NCBI GenBank assembly: GCA_002413425.1
Contig: DHWY01000003.1
Span: forward strand, 1-8,625
Reading direction: 5' to 3'
Length of the DNA stretch: 8,625 nucleotides
DNA from: Candidatus Saccharibacteria bacterium UBA5170
GTDB taxonomy: Bacteria > Patescibacteriota > Saccharimonadia > Saccharimonadales > Saccharimonadaceae
Below the pieces are notes generated by a model that was not told where the DNA came from, searched no databases, and worked only from the letters and a program-made list of their open reading frames with translations. The translations under genes were made by a program, and so were the position numbers. Each line of letters opens with the position of its first letter. Within the stretch, counting starts at the first letter, position 1. This document shows positions 6,152 to 8,625 of this stretch, in pieces.

Positions 6152-6489
6152 TGCTTAACTTTTGCTTCGACAAGCAATGTTATCTGTTTGCGAAGATTTT
6201 CATCCTCGACACCGCGTGACATATTTTGTTGCCTAGGGCGGATATTTATCATCGAATCGAATTCAATAAACTCTTCGGTGCCGAATTTAGCATGGTATAA
6301 ATTTATACCCCACAAGTCATCCTGCATAGAACCGTTTTCCAATAAAAACTGTTCCGCGTCGACGTGCATCTCTACATCTACAACTAAAGCCTTTTTCTTC
6401 AAATCTACGACGCCTTTCACTAAATTACCGTACATTTTCTGAGCCATTTCAGATAGCTCAGTGACGGTTATTGTATCGACTTGTTTCAT
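6148..6489 (-). CDS. DUF5674-like protein, first gene of the cassette
   Basis: This 113-residue cytosolic protein matches my recollection of the DUF5674 family, small proteins of unknown function frequent in candidate-phylum bacteria. Visible family-like features are an early segment E-L-x-x-M-A (residues 11-16), an E-x-H-x-D motif (E40, H42, D44), the block DDLWGINLY (57-65), and the block EFDSMINIRP (76-85) followed by SRGVED (91-96). The concentration of His, Asp, Asn, Arg and Trp in short motifs suggests a binding or catalytic site, but no activity is known to me. The length is normal for the family, so the gene appears intact. The ATG at 6489 has an extended -10 six nt upstream and no Shine-Dalgarno site. 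It leads a two-gene unit in antisense orientation inside the T4SS operon. Confidence 0.75.
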   Translation of the reverse strand: MKQVDTITVTELSEMAQKMYGNLVKGVVDLKKKALVVDVEMHVDAEQFLLENGSMQDDLWGINLYHAKFGTEEFIEFDSMINIRPRQQNMSRGVEDENLRKQITLLVEAKVKQ

Positions 6490-6495
6490 ATAGAC

Positions 6496-6504
6496 AGTAT
6501 AGCA
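6496..6504 (-). promoter_or_regulatory. Cassette promoter (extended -10, leaderless)
   Basis: On the minus strand TGCTATACT ends 6 nt before the ATG at 6489, so the transcript should start at or near the start codon. It follows the same extended -10 pattern as the VirB6 and PrgI genes and has no clear -35. It is divergent from the PrgI promoter at 6523-6531, with 24 nt between the two -10 hexamers. Confidence 0.6.
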
Positions 6505-6522
6505 GAATCAATGGGGTTGAGA

Positions 6523-6531
6523 TGGTATACT
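6523..6531 (+). promoter_or_regulatory. Promoter of the intact PrgI-TraC-VirB4 operon
   Basis: Extended -10 TGGTATACT ends 9 nt before the ATG at 6541, identical in sequence and spacing to those at 3235 and 5727. The upstream GCTATACC element of those two promoters is missing; cassette sequence takes its place. TTGAGA (6516-6521) is too close to serve as a -35. No Shine-Dalgarno site precedes the ATG. Confidence 0.6.
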
Positions 6532-6620
6532 ATAAGCACTATGGCGGTCTATAAAGTTCCCCAAGACGTTGAAGCTGATGATAAACTGATCGGACCGTTT
6601 AGTTTTCGTCAGTTTATCTA
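6523..6620 (+). repeat. Direct repeat, copy 2 (start of intact PrgI gene)
   Basis: This is the partner of the repeat at 5727-5822: 84 bp with three mismatches, then a further short gapped match. Here the reading frame continues into the full gene, so this copy, or a chimera of old and incoming sequence, is the functional one. Confidence 0.95.
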
Positions 6621-7497
6621 CCTGATTATCGTCGCCTTAGCGATGGTGGGGGCCTGGGGTCTGTTTCAACTTTTCCCTTTGCTGGTAGTAATTCCGTTAC
6701 CAGTTATCGTCTTTTTTGGGGCGTTGGCCTTGCCGCTGCGCAAAGACCAGCCGATGGAAATATACATGGCTGCAATGGTGTCATATTACCTCAAGCCCCG
6801 CAAGCGACTGTGGGAAGCGGACGGTATTGAATCGTTGATTGAAATTACCGTCCCAAAAACGGTCGCCTTTGAGCGGACCAAGAATCTTTCCCAGGGCGAA
6901 GCCCAAGAGCGCTTGGGGTATTTGGCCGAGTTGGTCGATAGTGGCGGTTGGGCCGTCCGCGGACGAGGCGTACAAGCACCCAATAGCGCCCTCAATAGTG
7001 ATATATACTTTGAAGCCCAACAAGCCGAAGATGTCCTGGATAGCGGCACCAGCGTGGCACAGTCGCTTGAGCTCATGATAGGACAAAGCGACGCCAAGCG
7101 ACACCAAGATATGATAGAGCGCATGCACCAACCACCAACTGTGGCGCCAGCACCCGTAGCGCCGCCGACACCAAATGCCTACGACCTATTTACGGCCGCT
7201 CCGCCAATAGCTAATAGCCAACCTCCAAACGCTGCCCCACCAACCTATAATCCGTACCCGACAGACATTCAACAGTCGGTCATTCAACCAATCGGGAGCG
7301 CTGATCCGAGTCAAACGCCGCCGCCAGTTCCAGAACCAACTCCACCCGTACAAACCACTAGCGAAAAGCCTGTCTCTGCTGGTATAATAAACCTTGCTAA
7401 CAATGCCGATTTGTCAATCGAGACAATCGCCCGCGAAGCCCACCGCATCAACCAGCAAGAAGAGATGAACGAAGAAGTGGTGATATCGCTGCGATAA
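6541..7497 (+). CDS. PrgI-family T4SS membrane protein with long Pro-rich tail
   Basis: This 318-residue protein opens with VPQDVEADDKLIGPFSFRQ, the typical PrgI N-terminus, then two membrane helices (about 23-43 and 46-66). The conserved cytosolic stretch around residues 70-92 (QPMEIYMAAM and YYLKPRKRLW) follows. PrgI proteins of Gram-positive conjugation systems are small inner-membrane components that partner the VirB4-type ATPase. This one has an added C-terminal extension: a helical segment (about 110-195) and a Pro/Ala/Thr-rich region (about 197-290). The ATG at 6541 is chosen because the duplicated copy confirms that the PrgI sequence starts here; an in-frame TTG at 6481 would add 20 residues encoded by cassette sequence. 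The TraC-like gene follows after 38 nt. Confidence 0.88.
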   Translation: MAVYKVPQDVEADDKLIGPFSFRQFIYLIIVALAMVGAWGLFQLFPLLVVIPLPVIVFFGALALPLRKDQPMEIYMAAMVSYYLKPRKRLWEADGIESLIEITVPKTVAFERTKNLSQGEAQERLGYLAELVDSGGWAVRGRGVQAPNSALNSDIYFEAQQAEDVLDSGTSVAQSLELMIGQSDAKRHQDMIERMHQPPTVAPAPVAPPTPNAYDLFTAAPPIANSQPPNAAPPTYNPYPTDIQQSVIQPIGSADPSQTPPPVPEPTPPVQTTSEKPVSAGIINLANNADLSIETIAREAHRINQQEEMNEEVVISLR

Positions 7498-7535
7498 CAG
7501 AGGCAAACTAACCAGGAGTGGGGAAGCGCAGACAC

Positions 7536-8387
7536 ATGCCGCCAAACAATCAATTTCCATTTCAAACACCGACTGCTCCTACGCCGAGCGGTCTTCCCGT
7601 TGCGGCGGCAGCTGTGCCGGCTCCAATTGGAAGCAGTACTACGCCACAACCGACCGCTCCCACACCAAAAAACCCCAACTCTACCCAAAATACGCTTTTG
7701 CTATCTGAAATTCGCGACAACCTGGTCATTATGGCCGACGGCACCTTTCGGGCCGTGGTGGCCTGCAAATCAATCAACTTCGACCTGATGAGCAGCCGTG
7801 AACGGGAGGGGATTGAATATAGTTATCAAAATTTCCTCAACTCGCTGACCCATCCGATCCAGATCCTGGTCCGATCGCAGCGGGTTGATATTGGACCATA
7901 CATCGACCGCCTGGTCGCCATCCGCCGCACCCAAGACAATATGCTCCTCAACGTCCTGATGGACGACTATATCAATTTTATCGACGTCTTGTCACAAGAA
8001 GCCAACATTATGGACAAATCATTCTTTATTGCCATTCCTTACTACCCACTGGGCGATGTCACTAACTTAGTCGAGCAAGGCAAAGGCTTTTTCGGCAAAT
8101 TGCTGGCCAAACCAAAAAATACCATGACGAAAATCGATACCGCCACTTACGAAAAAGCTAAGGATGAAATCAAAAACCGCGTCGACGGCGTTACTGCCGG
8201 CTTGTTTCAACTAGGCGTACAAAGTGTCCAATTGAACACAAAAGAACTAGGTGAACTTTATTACAACGTCTATAACCCCGATACGGCCGTCCGCGAACCG
8301 CTCGGGAATTTCGAGGATGTAACCGCCACCTACGTCAAAAAAGGCGTCGGCGAGGCACCAGACGCCACACTAGGGGGGATGTCATAA
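7536..8387 (+). CDS. TraC-like protein, VirB4 N-terminal-domain relative
   Basis: From the ATG at 7536 this is a 283-residue protein without signal peptide or membrane segment. Residues of about 1-50 are Pro/Thr/Ala-rich and disordered-looking. Residues of about 52-275 resemble the N-terminal domain of VirB4/TraC proteins, including FDLMSSREREG (82-92) and HPIQILVRSQRVDI (106-119). There is no Walker A motif, so it is not an ATPase itself. It is typically encoded between PrgI and VirB4 in Patescibacteria and probably docks with VirB4 at the inner membrane. The start is uncertain: an in-frame GTG at 7518 adds six residues, and the nearby AGGAG (7514-7518) and GGGGA (7520-7524) fit neither start at ideal spacing. 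The stop overlaps the virB4 start as TAATG. Confidence 0.82.
   Translation: MPPNNQFPFQTPTAPTPSGLPVAAAAVPAPIGSSTTPQPTAPTPKNPNSTQNTLLLSEIRDNLVIMADGTFRAVVACKSINFDLMSSREREGIEYSYQNFLNSLTHPIQILVRSQRVDIGPYIDRLVAIRRTQDNMLLNVLMDDYINFIDVLSQEANIMDKSFFIAIPYYPLGDVTNLVEQGKGFFGKLLAKPKNTMTKIDTATYEKAKDEIKNRVDGVTAGLFQLGVQSVQLNTKELGELYYNVYNPDTAVREPLGNFEDVTATYVKKGVGEAPDATLGGMS
8372..8379 (+). promoter_or_regulatory. Shine-Dalgarno site of virB4
   Basis: AGGGGGGA lies inside the last codons of the TraC-like gene, with its end 7 nt before the ATG at 8387. Together with the TAATG overlap it supports coupled translation of the two genes. Confidence 0.6.
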
Positions 8388-8625
8388 TGGCCAAAAAACA
8401 GCTCGATGCCGTTGATATTGCCGCCCAACAGCGGGCCCGCGAACAAACCGAAGTCGAGCAAGCCTTCCTAAAAGGCGTCACCACCCTGCGCGACCTGATT
8501 GCGCCAAGTAGCCTCGAAATACACTCATCGCATTTTCGCCTCGGTACCAAATACGGCCGAACCCTGTACATTTATGGCTACCCCCGTCAGATTTATACTG
8601 GCTGGCTCAGCTCACTGATCAATAT
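8387..8625 (+). CDS. virB4: VirB4-family T4SS ATPase, N-terminal part (runs off the window)
   Basis: The frame starts at an ATG overlapping the TraC-like stop (TAATG) and stays open for 79 codons to the window edge. The visible part has a charged helical start (about 1-25), then FLKGVTTLRDLIAPSSLEI (27-45), and then LGTKYGRTLYIYGYPRQIY (52-70) and GWLSSLIN. This matches the N-terminus of the VirB4-like ATPases of Patescibacterial T4SS. VirB4 is the conserved motor that energises pilus assembly and substrate transfer at the cytoplasmic face. The nucleotide-binding motifs would lie beyond the window, so catalytic integrity cannot be judged. Confidence 0.82.
   Translation, partial: MAKKQLDAVDIAAQQRAREQTEVEQAFLKGVTTLRDLIAPSSLEIHSSHFRLGTKYGRTLYIYGYPRQIYTGWLSSLIN

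Larger units (their letters stand above)
5727..6522. mobile_element. Candidate inserted cassette bounded by PrgI direct repeats
   Basis: One repeat unit of 796 bp, comprising repeat copy 1, two minus-strand genes and their promoter, separates the VirB6 gene from an intact PrgI gene. Removing it would restore a compact VirB6-PrgI junction. The repeat is far too long for a transposon target-site duplication, and no transposase, integrase or terminal inverted repeats are seen. The layout fits single-crossover integration of a circle carrying a PrgI 5' fragment, or duplication with insertion. An assembly artefact is possible. Confidence 0.5.

Noticed and set aside
6125..6442. Plus-strand frame of 105 codons inside the cassette
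   Set aside because: It runs antisense to the DUF5674-like gene, whose motifs and start signals support the minus strand.
5727..6620. Classical insertion sequence or transposon
   Set aside because: No transposase or integrase and no terminal inverted repeats are present, and an 84-bp imperfect direct repeat is too long for a target-site duplication.
7141..7360. Tandem repeat array in the PrgI and TraC-like region
   Set aside because: The C- and G-rich repetition is codon-level Pro/Ala/Thr low complexity without a fixed unit length.
6781..7688. Minus-strand frames opposite the PrgI and TraC-like genes
   Set aside because: They are explained by the antisense of Pro-rich coding sequence, and the plus-strand frames are clearly the real family members.
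1..8625. tRNA, rRNA or CRISPR array
   Set aside because: I saw no cloverleaf, rRNA-like segment or regularly spaced repeat; noncoding gaps are all under about 150 bp.

Overview
The window looks like part of a chromosomal type IV secretion (T4SS) locus from a Patescibacteria/CPR bacterium, most probably Saccharibacteria (TM7). This rests on protein recognition: small two-helix T4SS pilins, a large VirB6/TrbL-like membrane protein, a PrgI-family protein, a TraC-like protein and the N-terminus of a VirB4 ATPase, in an order familiar to me from Saccharibacteria. TAA, TAG and TGA all end plausible genes, so nothing suggests the UGA-recoding lineages. I cannot run a search, so the taxon is an inference.

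Layout. Positions 1-2080 hold five pilin-like genes on the minus strand, packed stop-to-start except the last. That last gene (64-474) has its own strong promoter in a 70-bp gap and ends at a hairpin terminator. A 149-bp divergent region (2081-2229) separates them from a plus-strand lipoprotein gene (2230-3126), which ends at a perfect 13-bp-stem hairpin. The VirB6-like gene (3253-5682) follows. The PrgI-like gene (6541-7497), TraC-like gene (7536-8387) and virB4 (8387 to the window end, incomplete) form the next transcription unit.

The unusual part is 5727-6620. The promoter and first 22 codons of the PrgI gene occur twice, as an 84-bp direct repeat with three mismatches plus a short gapped extension. 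Between the copies lie two overlapping minus-strand genes: a DUF5674-like protein and an unrecognised 111-residue protein. The first PrgI copy breaks after codon 22 and is a dead 50-codon remnant. The second copy restores the full gene. This looks like a two-gene cassette inserted into the T4SS operon while duplicating the 5' end of its target gene. No transposase or integrase is visible.

Regulation. Four starts (3253, the dead 5745, 6541 and, on the minus strand, 6489) have an extended -10 of the form TGNTATACT ending only 6-9 nt before the ATG and no Shine-Dalgarno sequence, which suggests leaderless mRNAs. Several other starts have clear Shine-Dalgarno sequences. The cassette promoter and the restored PrgI promoter are divergent and so close that RNA polymerase could probably not occupy both at once, which could couple cassette expression to that of the PrgI-TraC-VirB4 operon.

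How the parts may fit together: the pilins would supply the surface filament or channel subunits, VirB6 and PrgI the inner-membrane channel and platform, and TraC-like and VirB4 the ATPase module. The lipoprotein may be a cell-surface accessory. The substrate (DNA or protein) cannot be told from this window.
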